DNA of 64,000 bases from NCBI RefSeq assembly GCF_016745425.1, contig NZ_JAERVK010000002.1, positions 62,001-126,000 on the forward strand, read 5' to 3'. The notes below the pieces were generated by a model. That model did not search any database and was not told the DNA's origin. It worked only from the letters and a program-made list of their open reading frames with translations. Both the position numbers and the translations under genes were made by a program. Positions within the stretch are counted from its first letter, which is position 1; each line of letters opens with the position of its first letter. This DNA is from Candidatus Methylomicrobium oryzae (lineage in GTDB: Bacteria; Pseudomonadota; Gammaproteobacteria; Methylococcales; Methylomonadaceae). Of the stretch, positions 27,034 through 35,231 are shown one piece after another.

Positions 27034-28959
27034 TTACGGTATCGACACCGGCGCCGCGGCCGGCGCACTCACAGCCTGCCGCCGTTCAGCCATCCATAGC
27101 GGCAGCGCCATCACCAACAGACTGCCCAGCCACCACAGCATCTGGCAATTGGTTACCGTATAAAGCAGCGCGGTCTGCAGGCGGTCGCCGAAATCGGGAT
27201 GGGCTTCGATGAAATCGTGGCCGATCATAAAGGCATAGGTTTCGCCGACGATCAGCGCCGGCACTGCGAATACCAGAACCCCGGCCAGGAGCCTCGCCGG
27301 CAAGAGATAAATCACCGCCGCGATCAGCAGCACCCATCCCTGCATCTGACTATAAGTCAGCGAAGTGATGAAAGCGGCATAGAGTCTGTCCGCGAAAACG
27401 GGGTAAGCGGTCGGGAAATTGGTGCCGATCATCGTTTGATGGATCTCGAAAGCGAGCAGCGCCGCGCCAGCCAACGCGGCCCAGGCACTCAACCGGCATG
27501 CGCGGGAACGTGAATTTTCCGAATCGCCGAACATTTCTGCCAAAACCAGCCGCCAGTTGCGCTCCCCGCCGAGGGCGCCGAGCGCGAGCAGCCCCAGCGC
27601 GCCGATCACCGGAATATAGGTCAAAGGATAGGGAATGTTCAAATAGCGGCCGTTCAAGCCGAGCGCCTGGGCTTTATAGAAGGCCAGCGCGACAAAGGTC
27701 AAAAACAAATACCGGCTCCATACCGCTACACAAGCGTAGCGCTCCGCACAACGCAGAAGCTCCGCTCCCCGCTGCAGCACCAGCGCGCCGAGCGCAATGC
27801 CTAAGGCGGCAATCGACAGGGCATGAAAGCGCTCCATATCGTTATAGCTGGTATACCAGAGGTCGGCGGTCTGATTGACCTGCAGCGCACTGAGCAAATG
27901 CACGAAGCCGATAAAGCCCAAGAGCGGCAACGCCGAAAGCGTCGCCAAACGCTTCGCATAAAAACCGACCGCGATCAGGGTCAGCAAACCCGCAAAAACA
28001 ATCCGCTTCGGCCAGCCCGGATTTTCGACGACCTTGCCGGTCAACGGAAACACCAGCTTGCGGTCGACCGAATACAGTCCCCAGTTCGCGCCGACCACGC
28101 CTTCCAGCTTGCTCTTCCAGGGCTGGTTGAAGGCTTCGACGATATTGATGTCGAAACCGTTCTTGTTCGCAACCTGCACCAGCGAACGGATGAATTTCGC
28201 CTCGTTCACCACGCCCGGCACCGCCCAGCCGCGCTGGCGTCCCGCGCTCGGCCAGCCCGATTCGCCGATCAGAATCGGCTTGCCCGGATATGCATCGCGA
28301 ATCCGCTGGTAATTCTTCACGATATGCTCGGCGGTTTTATCGACCGGCAGCGGCTCGTCTTCCCAATACGGCAGGATGTGCACGGTGAAGAAATCGACTT
28401 CCTTCGCAATTTCGGGATAGCGCATGTAAAAAGACCAGACGTCCGCATAGGACACCGGCTGCTTGACCGCCTGCTTGACCCGGCGGATGTAACTCAACAG
28501 CTGCTCGGGTTCGAGCTCCCCGCGCAGCAGCACCTCGTTGCCGACGATCACACGCGTGATCACGTCCGGGTATTCGTTCGCGGCCTTGATCAGCGCGGCA
28601 ATCTCTTCCTCGTTTTCCTTCGCGACGGTCGGACCGCCGATCCACGCGCCCTGAATCATCTTCAGACCGTATTTGCGTGCGATCGCCGGCACCTCGGTCA
28701 ATCCTTTCGAACTCGCGTAGGTACGGATCGTGTGGCTCTGGCCGGCCAACAACCGCAAATCCTCATCGATTTCCTGCGAATTCGGAAAAACCAGCGTCAA
28801 CGGACTATGGTCCTCGCGAAACGGCGCAAACGATACGCTGTTGACCTTGCCGTCGGGCACATCGACACCGGCATCCTGGGGCAGATTATTCAGCCAGGTG
28901 ATCAACACATTGGCGGCCACCGCCAACACGATAAATAAAAGAGTCCGTGCCATTTTCAT
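27034..28959 (-). CDS. GH17-type glycosidase/transglycosidase with C-terminal membrane domain
   Basis: The 641-residue protein has an N-terminal signal anchor (about 4-20) and a glycoside hydrolase family 17-like domain (about 35-300). That domain includes VIVGNEVLLRG (candidate acid/base Glu) and ILIGESGWPSAGRQRG, the GH17 nucleophile signature. About nine transmembrane helices follow (320-630). GH17 proteins hydrolyse or transglycosylate beta-1,3-glucans; bacterial members fused to membrane domains are linked to cyclic or periplasmic glucan synthesis. No glycosyltransferase partner is adjacent. Start codons at 28959 and 28953 are both possible. Confidence 0.85.
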   Translation of the reverse strand: MKMARTLLFIVLAVAANVLITWLNNLPQDAGVDVPDGKVNSVSFAPFREDHSPLTLVFPNSQEIDEDLRLLAGQSHTIRTYASSKGLTEVPAIARKYGLKMIQGAWIGGPTVAKENEEEIAALIKAANEYPDVITRVIVGNEVLLRGELEPEQLLSYIRRVKQAVKQPVSYADVWSFYMRYPEIAKEVDFFTVHILPYWEDEPLPVDKTAEHIVKNYQRIRDAYPGKPILIGESGWPSAGRQRGWAVPGVVNEAKFIRSLVQVANKNGFDINIVEAFNQPWKSKLEGVVGANWGLYSVDRKLVFPLTGKVVENPGWPKRIVFAGLLTLIAVGFYAKRLATLSALPLLGFIGFVHLLSALQVNQTADLWYTSYNDMERFHALSIAALGIALGALVLQRGAELLRCAERYACVAVWSRYLFLTFVALAFYKAQALGLNGRYLNIPYPLTYIPVIGALGLLALGALGGERNWRLVLAEMFGDSENSRSRACRLSAWAALAGAALLAFEIHQTMIGTNFPTAYPVFADRLYAAFITSLTYSQMQGWVLLIAAVIYLLPARLLAGVLVFAVPALIVGETYAFMIGHDFIEAHPDFGDRLQTALLYTVTNCQMLWWLGSLLVMALPLWMAERRQAVSAPAAAPVSIP

Positions 28960-29145
28960 AAGTAGAAGAAAGCCCTAGTAAAAATTTACCTGCTATCATA
29001 GCGTCCGGGGCCGAGATTGCCAATTATGATCGTAGGGTAGGCTGACGAAGGAAGCCCATCGATCGCGAGCTTTCTTACAACCAAGTCTGGGTAAGTGCAA
29101 AAAATACTTCTTAATAAATAACTCATTAGTTTTTACAAAAATATA

Positions 29146-29712
29146 ATGAATGATGAACCAATTTTTGTTGTAGATCTTGCCGACCAGGTTGGAAAACGAA
29201 AGCAGACAATCTTTAAGATTTTGACTCGACTACACATACAAACCTCGAAAAAACGAGGTGCCAATGACAGAGGTCAATTAATCGCATACATTACTTCACA
29301 AGAAGCGCAGCTTGTAATTGCCGAGTTGAATTCTCGTGCGGAAACTGAGAACACAAATATAAAATCCCGTGTCGCAGATTCTTCATTTTCTGATGCAGAA
29401 CTTGGCGTTTTTTATTTGCTTGCGCTTGAGCCCGAGCATGATCCTGGGCGTTTTAAAGTTGGCTTTGCCACAAGTCTCCCAGAAAGACTTCAGAAGCATC
29501 GCTGTTCGGCACCGCTTTTAAAAGTTATAAAACACTGGCCTAGCAAACGACTCTGGGAAAAAACGGCAATTGATGCTGTGACTTTTGGTTGCGAAAGAAT
29601 TCATACGGAAGTCTTCCGTACCGCCTCGATTCATACCATCATGGAACGCCGCGACCAGTTCTTTGCCTTAATGCCACAGATTGTACCGGCCAATGCAGAG
29701 AAGCAACAATGA
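29146..29712 (+). CDS. HTH plus GIY-YIG/T5orf172-like domain protein
   Basis: The 188-residue protein starts with a helix-turn-helix-like segment (VVDLADQVGKRKQTIFKILT). Its C-terminal domain (about 85-150) reads GVFYLLALEP, RFKVGFA, LPERLQKHR and WEKTAIDAV. This fits the Y-(x)n-KVG-(x)n-R-(x)n-H-(x)n-E pattern of the T5orf172/MUG113 branch of the GIY-YIG nuclease superfamily. The domain is common on phages and mobile elements. It is a singleton, more AT-rich than its neighbours, with a palindromic repeat just downstream and a related GTAGGGTA motif upstream near 29031. The 186 bp before it contain no other gene. Nuclease activity is inferred, not shown. Confidence 0.7.
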   Translation: MNDEPIFVVDLADQVGKRKQTIFKILTRLHIQTSKKRGANDRGQLIAYITSQEAQLVIAELNSRAETENTNIKSRVADSSFSDAELGVFYLLALEPEHDPGRFKVGFATSLPERLQKHRCSAPLLKVIKHWPSKRLWEKTAIDAVTFGCERIHTEVFRTASIHTIMERRDQFFALMPQIVPANAEKQQ

Positions 29713-29724
29713 ACTCTATATAGC

Positions 29725-29799
29725 CGTAGGGTACGCTGCGCCTCCCTTGCCAATATATTTCGATGAGTCAAATTTAAGGTACGCGCAGCGTACCCTACG
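29725..29799. repeat. GTACGC palindromic repeat, copy A
   Basis: CGTAGGGTACGCTGCG at 29725-29740 is the exact reverse complement of CGCAGCGTACCCTACG at 29784-29799, with a 43-nt AT-rich centre. It belongs to the same family as 43643-43663 and 55829-55890. Confidence 0.75.
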
Positions 29800-29833
29800 A
29801 TAGCACTAAATATTGTCGTTCAGGAGAAAAGAA

Positions 29834-30358
29834 ATGATTGAGTACATCGTAATCGCAGCCATGATTTTTCTCATTTTATTATTGATCTTTGCGGCAACAC
29901 GGCCGAACACCTTCCATGTCGAACGCTCGGCAATTATCCATGCCCCGCCGGAGAAAATCTTCCCGCTGATCAACGATTTTCGCGAATGGGAACCGTGGTC
30001 GCCCTGGGAGAAAATCGACCCCGAGATAAAACGAACCTATAGCGGAGCCCTGCGCGGCGAAGGCGCGATCTATGAATGGAGCGGGAATAAAAACATCGGC
30101 CAAGGTCGAATGGAAATCGTCGAATCGCTGCCGCCCTTCAAAATCAAGCTGAAGATCGACTTCATCAAGCCGTTTAAAGCCCACAATACGATCGAATTCA
30201 CGCTCGTTCCCCACGGCGATTCCACGACAGTCACCCAAGCGATGTACGGGCCGTCGCCGTTCGTTTCCAGGCTGATGGGCATTTTCTGCAACATGGACAA
30301 GATGATCGGCCGAAAATACGAAGAAGGCCTTGCGAATCTGAAAACGCTCAGTGAATAA
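29834..30358 (+). CDS. Membrane-anchored SRPBCC (polyketide cyclase-like) protein
   Basis: The 174-residue protein begins with one hydrophobic helix (about 3-19), followed by an SRPBCC domain: VERSAIIHAPPEKIFPLIND, FREWEPWSPWEKIDP, then VTQAMYGPSPFV and a C-terminal helix. This composition is typical of a common proteobacterial family annotated as SRPBCC or polyketide cyclase; the ligand is unknown. The start is fixed by AGGAG nine bases upstream. It is a singleton. Confidence 0.85.
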   Translation: MIEYIVIAAMIFLILLLIFAATRPNTFHVERSAIIHAPPEKIFPLINDFREWEPWSPWEKIDPEIKRTYSGALRGEGAIYEWSGNKNIGQGRMEIVESLPPFKIKLKIDFIKPFKAHNTIEFTLVPHGDSTTVTQAMYGPSPFVSRLMGIFCNMDKMIGRKYEEGLANLKTLSE

Positions 30359-30383
30359 TCGTGTGGGTTAAAGCGGAGTTTGT

Positions 30384-30516
30384 TGTGGATAACGCTGTGC
30401 AAAACATTGCGGCGAAACATATCCACAGGCGATCAACAAATTGATGCCCGCTTTGACGACAGCTTGCTATGCAAAATAACGCATTGATAAAAAACAATAA
30501 TTAAACCTTATTCACA
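30384..30516. other. DnaA-box cluster beside an AT-rich tract
   Basis: TGTGGATAA at 30384-30392 is a perfect DnaA box on the minus strand. ATATCCACA at 30419-30427 and TTATTCACA at 30508-30516 each match eight of nine bases. The following bases to about 30580 are very AT-rich. No dnaA, dnaN, gidA or parAB is nearby. The rest of 30359-30641 has no gene. Confidence 0.45.
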
Positions 30517-30641
30517 GCATTTTTTCACTTTAATAATAATAAATAAGTTTAAATTTCTTCATTTTATTATGATTATTGCATCGCAACTTTCGGCAAAATC
30601 GGTCTGACGGCAGCCATCAGACGCACATTCCTCCTTTCAGC

Positions 30642-31811
30642 ATGATCGATACGCTCGCCATTGCCAATTACCGGTCTTTGCTCGATTTGGTGATTCCGCT
30701 CGGAAATCTGAATGTAATTACCGGAGCCAATGCCAGCGGCAAATCGAATTTGTACCGGGCGCTACGATTGTTATCGGAAACCGCGCAAGGCGGAGTCGTA
30801 CACTCCCTGGCTCGGGAGGGCGGATTGAGTTCGACATTCTGGGCCGGGCCGGAGAAGATTTCCGGCCGGATGCTCAACCGCGAAATTCCCGTCCAAGGCG
30901 GCCCAAGGCAAAAAACGGTGAGATTGCGATTGGGCTTTTCCGGCAGGGACTTCGGCTATTCGATTTCGTTAGGCCTTCCGACACCCTCGCGTTCCGCGTT
31001 CGCGCTCGACCCCGAAATCAAACGCGAATGCATTTGGGCGGGCAACGCTTACCGGCCGGCCAGCCTCTTAGTCGACCGGGAAGGCCCGATGGTCAAAGTG
31101 CGTGCGGAGCGGACATGGGAAGTGATTGAGCAGCATATTCCCAGTTTCGAAAGTATTTTCAGCCGGATTGCCGACCCTGCCGGAACGCCGGAGGTCGTGG
31201 TGCTGAGAGAACGAATCCGCGGCTGGCGGTTTTACGACCACTTCAGGACCGATGCCGAAGCGCCGGCAAGATTGCCCCAGTTAGGGACGCGCACGCCGGT
31301 GCTGCATCACGACGGCAGGGATCTGGCGGCTGCGTTGCAGACTATCCGGGAAATCGGCGATGCGGCGGCGCTCGATGCAGCGATCGCGGATGCTTTTCCC
31401 GGAGCGCGTTTGGATATTTCGGTGCGGCCGGACGGGCGCTTTTCCGTGGAACTGCACCAGGAAGGCTTGCTGCGCCCGTTATCCGGGCAGGAACTGTCGG
31501 ACGGGACCTTGCGTTATCTGCTCTGGGTAGCGGCGCTGTTGACGCCGAGGCCGCCTCCGTTGATGGTGCTGAACGAACCGGAAACGAGCCTGCATCCCGA
31601 TCTGCTGCCGGCGCTTGCCCGTTTGATTATCCGGGCGGCCGAATCGACCCAGGTCTGGGTCGTATCGCATGCCGGCAAACTGATCGCCGCGCTCGGCCAA
31701 TCGGAATCGTGTAATTTTTTGAAACTGGAGAAAAATCTCGGCCGGACCGTGATCGCCGGCCGGGACATGCTGGATGAGCCTCTATGGCATTGGCCGGACA
31801 AGAGCCGATGA
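30642..31811 (+). CDS. Stand-alone AAA/ABC-type ATPase (RecF/OLD-like)
   Basis: The 389-residue protein has Walker A GANASGKSN (about residues 24-32), an ABC signature-like LSGQELSDGTLRYL, Walker B LMVLNEPETSLHPD and the H-loop VWVVSHAGKL. This is the architecture of the predicted AAA ATPases related to RecF and OLD nucleases, but no Toprim or other nuclease domain follows. The start MIDTLAIANYRS fits the family; an earlier in-frame start at 30576 would add an AT-rich, non-conserved tail. No partner nuclease or helicase is next to it, so a defence role cannot be argued from context. Confidence 0.85.
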   Translation: MIDTLAIANYRSLLDLVIPLGNLNVITGANASGKSNLYRALRLLSETAQGGVVHSLAREGGLSSTFWAGPEKISGRMLNREIPVQGGPRQKTVRLRLGFSGRDFGYSISLGLPTPSRSAFALDPEIKRECIWAGNAYRPASLLVDREGPMVKVRAERTWEVIEQHIPSFESIFSRIADPAGTPEVVVLRERIRGWRFYDHFRTDAEAPARLPQLGTRTPVLHHDGRDLAAALQTIREIGDAAALDAAIADAFPGARLDISVRPDGRFSVELHQEGLLRPLSGQELSDGTLRYLLWVAALLTPRPPPLMVLNEPETSLHPDLLPALARLIIRAAESTQVWVVSHAGKLIAALGQSESCNFLKLEKNLGRTVIAGRDMLDEPLWHWPDKSR

Positions 31812-31851
31812 AGATAGGCCGGACCGCTTGGCCCCGTCCTTTTACGATAAT

Positions 31852-32364
31852 TCAGATATCCATGAACATCATCGGCAGTCCGTAGGTCAGGACGAAATAG
31901 CCGAACGCCAGGACCAGGCTGGCGGCGCGATCGTAGGTGAAAATCCGGCGCAAAATGTAGGCGACGATCGCCAGATACCAGAGCACCAGGAAAACGCCGA
32001 TCCAGATCGAAATTTCTTCCGCATTTTCCCGGTGGTTCATCACCATCCAGAAGTACAGCGCTTCGGTCGCGGTCGCCAGCGTCATGATGAAGTTTTCGCA
32101 GACGAAAATCGCGGTGAACAGCTGGTAGAAGTATTGCCGTTTTCTGAGCAGCAGCAACAAAACGGTGATGGACGAGAACGCCATGATGGTCCGCAGCATC
32201 ACTTCCAGCGAACCGTCCGCCGGATCCGCGATCAGGCCTTCGACAATCATGCCCGAGATCAGGTAAAAAATCACCGTCTTCCACATGAACGACTTGGAAG
32301 GGGTCAAATCAAGAGGGTTATTGCGAAACCAGCAAAGCCCCAGATATTTGGTTAACAGACTCAT
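31852..32364 (-). CDS. Uncharacterised four- to five-helix membrane protein
   Basis: The 170-residue protein has hydrophobic segments near 30-46, 58-76, 80-105, 120-140 and 150-168, and a basic N-terminus with CWFRNNPLDLTPSK. The general form recalls small Yip1-like membrane proteins, but I see no firm family signature. It converges on the ATPase gene with a 40-bp gap. Function unknown. Confidence 0.75.
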   Translation of the reverse strand: MSLLTKYLGLCWFRNNPLDLTPSKSFMWKTVIFYLISGMIVEGLIADPADGSLEVMLRTIMAFSSITVLLLLLRKRQYFYQLFTAIFVCENFIMTLATATEALYFWMVMNHRENAEEISIWIGVFLVLWYLAIVAYILRRIFTYDRAASLVLAFGYFVLTYGLPMMFMDI

Positions 32365-32485
32365 GATCTAAATGCCGCACGAAAATAATGGTTATTAAGG
32401 GCCAACAAAATTGCCCATTATAACGAGAGCGGAAGCTCATGGGTAGCGGCGGACAGAGGGGGTTGCCGCCTAGGGAAAAATCCGG

Positions 32486-33376
32486 CTAAGCGCTGAGTTC
32501 GGAGAGCAATTGCATCGTCATGTTCTCGGCTTGGCGCTGATAGCCGCCGCCGAACAGGTTTAGATGGTTCAGAACATGGTAGAGATTGTAGAGCGTCTTG
32601 CGGACCGGATAGCCGGCATCGAGCGGCCAGCTTTCATTGTAAGCCTGATAGAAATCCTTGCCGTAGCCGCCGAACAGTTCGGTCATCGCGATGTCGGCTT
32701 CGCGGTCGCCGTAATAACAGGCCGGGTCGAAAATGACCGGACGACCCTGCCTGTCCGTCGCGCTGTTGCCCGCCCAAAGATCGCCGTGCAGCAGCGAGGG
32801 CTGGGGTTGGTAGCCGTCGAAAAGCCCGGCCAAGGCGCTGCACAGCCGTTCGCCCTGGGTTTGCAGACGGCCGGCGTAGCCGTTTCGGGCGGCCAGCCGC
32901 AACTGGTAACCGAGGCGGAGGTCGCGCCAGAATGCAACCCAGTCGACGCTGCGGGTATTGACTTGCGGCGTGCTGCCGATCGTGTTGTCCCGATGCCAGC
33001 CGAAATAAGCCTGCCGCGGCCGGTGCAAGTCGGCGAGCTGCTGTCCGAGAAGGCGCTGGGACTGCCGGGTCGAGGCGCCGAACTCCAGATATTCGAGTAC
33101 AAGGTATGCCTGCGTTCCGGCTTCGCCATGAATGACCGGAGCCGGCGCACGGATTGCGCCGACGGCGGCGATCTCCCGGAGACCGGCGAATTCGGCCGCG
33201 AACATGTCCGCCAGCTCGCGCCGGTTCAGCTTGACGAAATACGACCGGTCCCGGCCCTGCAAATGGTAGGCCGAATTGATGTCACCGCCGCCCAAGGGCT
33301 GCGCGGCGGCGAAGTGGAAGTCCCGGCCGGTTTTGAGACGGATTTGGTCGGAAATCGCCTGCCAGTTCATCAGCAT
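32486..33376 (-). CDS. Fructosamine kinase family protein
   Basis: The 296-residue protein belongs to the fructosamine-3-kinase/aminoglycoside phosphotransferase-like group. It has GGGDINSAYHL, YFVKLNR, the catalytic-loop LLHGDLWAGN and VIFDPACYYGDREADIAM, the metal-binding Asp segment. Bacterial members (YniA type) repair or phosphorylate glycated proteins; the exact substrate here is unknown. Two in-frame ATGs lie two codons apart; AGG six bases before the first (33376) favours it. It appears to be a single-gene unit. Confidence 0.9.
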   Translation of the reverse strand: MLMNWQAISDQIRLKTGRDFHFAAAQPLGGGDINSAYHLQGRDRSYFVKLNRRELADMFAAEFAGLREIAAVGAIRAPAPVIHGEAGTQAYLVLEYLEFGASTRQSQRLLGQQLADLHRPRQAYFGWHRDNTIGSTPQVNTRSVDWVAFWRDLRLGYQLRLAARNGYAGRLQTQGERLCSALAGLFDGYQPQPSLLHGDLWAGNSATDRQGRPVIFDPACYYGDREADIAMTELFGGYGKDFYQAYNESWPLDAGYPVRKTLYNLYHVLNHLNLFGGGYQRQAENMTMQLLSELSA

Positions 33377-33463
33377 TTTTAGCCTGGGGAAAAGAATGAA
33401 TAGAGTTCATGAAAAGGGCCGGGGCGGGAAAGCCTCGGAATCTCCGCCGCGGCTCTCCAAAGT

Positions 33464-33871
33464 TTATTGCCGAGGATTTTTACGTGTTTTTTTTGCCTTA
33501 GTTTTAGTTTTGGACTTGGTTTGAGGTTTTGCCTGGGTTTTCGCGGGGACCTCGTGGCTTTTCAGTTCATGCCGTTCGTTGGCTTTGTCCGCCCCACGCA
33601 CAGTCTGATCGGTCTGCGTTTGCTGGTCGCTGTTGATTTCGCCGGATGCTGAACCGGGTTCCCGCATATCGCGACCCCGCCGTTCCCCGGACCTTTCCCT
33701 GCCGCGGACGTTATCTTCGTCCCTGGACTGTCTATTGCGGGTAATTTCGCTCGAATCCCAACCTCTGCCCTGTTCCTGGTTCGTATCCGTATCCGGCTTC
33801 GCATTAGCGCCGCCGGAAACGGCGAGCAGCAAAACAATCCCAGTCGTGGTAAAGCGCTGAACAATTTTCAT
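33464..33871 (-). CDS. Secreted low-complexity basic protein
   Basis: The 135-residue product has a clear signal peptide (about residues 1-24, ending GGANA) and then a highly charged, repeat-poor sequence. Asp/Arg/Glu/Gln-rich stretches are followed by a C-terminal lysine-rich end (TKSKTKTKAKKTRKN). No domain is recognisable. It is probably intrinsically disordered and periplasmic. Whether it is functional cannot be told from sequence; the signal peptide supports a real gene. Confidence 0.6.
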   Translation of the reverse strand: MKIVQRFTTTGIVLLLAVSGGANAKPDTDTNQEQGRGWDSSEITRNRQSRDEDNVRGRERSGERRGRDMREPGSASGEINSDQQTQTDQTVRGADKANERHELKSHEVPAKTQAKPQTKSKTKTKAKKTRKNPRQ

Positions 33872-33975
33872 GAGGCCTCCAATCTAATAACGCTCTTTTC
33901 GGAACCCAGCCGGAGCGAACGGCTTGGCAGTCGAGAGAGCCATCCAATTTAAAATTCGATCTATGAAAATCCAAA

Positions 33976-34542
33976 TCACAACGAACCGAAATATGCCGAC
34001 AGCGCCTTGATGTCGTCATCCGAAAGCGCGCTCGCCATGCCCTGCATCGGCCCGCCCTGACGGCTGCCTTCTTTGAAATGCTTCAACTGCGCTTCCAGAT
34101 AGCCCGGATGCTGTCCCGCCAACCGGGGAATTTGCGTGATGCCTTGCCCTTGCGCGCCGTGACAATGGAGGCAGGTGCCGGCCTTTTCGGCGCCCGTTTT
34201 GGCCAGCGCGGTATCGCCGCCCGCTTTTGCGGCCGGTTGGGCGGCAAAATAAGCCGCCAGATTTTCGATATCCTGATCGCTCAGATTCGCGGCCATGCTT
34301 TGCATCATCGGATTTTTGCGGGCGCCGGATTTGAAAGCTTTCAATTGGGCGGCCATATAATCGGGTTGCTGGGCCGCCAGATTCGGCCATTGCGGATTGC
34401 TGCTTTTGCCGTTCGGACCGTGGCAGCCGACGCACATCGCCGCTTTTTCAGCGCCGGCCGCCGCATCGGCGGCCGGCGTTGGAACAGAGTAGGCATAAGC
34501 CAGTACCAGACATACAGACACGGAATGCTTTAATGAAAACAT
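33976..34542 (-). CDS. Diheme cytochrome c4
   Basis: The 188-residue periplasmic electron carrier has a signal peptide (about 1-24) and two class I cytochrome c domains with heme motifs CVGCH (37-41) and CLHCH (124-128). Each is followed by a Met ligand region (NPMMQSMAANLSDQD and GGPMQGMASALSDDD) and a C-terminal LAAYF or LSAYF helix. Cytochrome c4 usually donates electrons to terminal oxidases. It is a single gene here, with an apparent promoter region in 34543-34724. Confidence 0.95.
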   Translation of the reverse strand: MFSLKHSVSVCLVLAYAYSVPTPAADAAAGAEKAAMCVGCHGPNGKSSNPQWPNLAAQQPDYMAAQLKAFKSGARKNPMMQSMAANLSDQDIENLAAYFAAQPAAKAGGDTALAKTGAEKAGTCLHCHGAQGQGITQIPRLAGQHPGYLEAQLKHFKEGSRQGGPMQGMASALSDDDIKALSAYFGSL

Positions 34543-34724
34543 GCTCTACCTCTCATAATAGTTATTATTGGAATTAACTTTGATGGTAAATTTCCAACCG
34601 GAAAGAATCTTTCAAACTCGTTCTCGCAGGCTTCTGGAACGCTGTGTATGTTTCGGCAACATACCATGTTGATCATTGACTTACAAGCGGGTATCGGTGC
34701 CTGGTAACGCGAAAAACTCAGCGG

Positions 34725-35210
34725 GTGCAAATCGTGCGTAATAAAGAAAATCCCTCCTTTCCTGAACCGATGATCGGTGTGGGCGGCCTCCTATTCAACC
34801 GGCAGAACCAGGTGCTGCTGATCAAACGCAACAAGCCGCCTCGTCAAGGGTTATGGTCGGTTCCGGGCGGCAAACTCGAAGCCGGCGAGGGGCTGACCGA
34901 GTGCTGCCGGCGGGAAATCCGGGAAGAAACGGGACTCGACGTGAATGTGCTGTCGCTTATCGCGGTGGTCGAACGGCGCATCGAAAACTTTCATTATGTG
35001 ATCGTCGATTTTCTGGTCGAACTGCGCAATGAAAACGAAAACCTCCCGCTTGCGGCAAGCGACGTATCGGAAGCGCGCTGGATAGGCCTTGAAAATATCG
35101 ACGATTACCCGTTGGTAGAGGGATTACCCGAAATCATCCGCCGCGCTGCCGGCCGGCGCAGCGGCGAGGGATTCTATAAAAACTGCGCCGAGACCGACTT
35201 CATCCTGTAA
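34725..35210 (+). CDS. Nudix hydrolase
   Basis: The protein has a full Nudix box (GxxxxxExxxxxxxREUxEExGU) spanning about residues 49-71, with GGKLEAGEGL and CRREIREETGLDV. This shows Mg-dependent hydrolysis of a nucleoside diphosphate linked to another group. The closest type is an ADP-ribose pyrophosphatase or 8-oxo-dGTPase-like protein; the substrate is not resolvable. The start is uncertain: GTG at 34725, GTG at 34734 and ATG at 34770 are all in frame. It converges on the SulP gene with 21 bp between. Confidence 0.85.
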   Translation: MQIVRNKENPSFPEPMIGVGGLLFNRQNQVLLIKRNKPPRQGLWSVPGGKLEAGEGLTECCRREIREETGLDVNVLSLIAVVERRIENFHYVIVDFLVELRNENENLPLAASDVSEARWIGLENIDDYPLVEGLPEIIRRAAGRRSGEGFYKNCAETDFIL

Positions 35211-35231
35211 AAACACCGGCTTTTCCATCGG

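Noticed and set aside
30359-30641. Chromosomal origin of replication
   Set aside because: DnaA boxes and an AT-rich tract are present, but no replication-initiation or partition gene is near and a second similar cluster exists; kept only as a DnaA-box finding.
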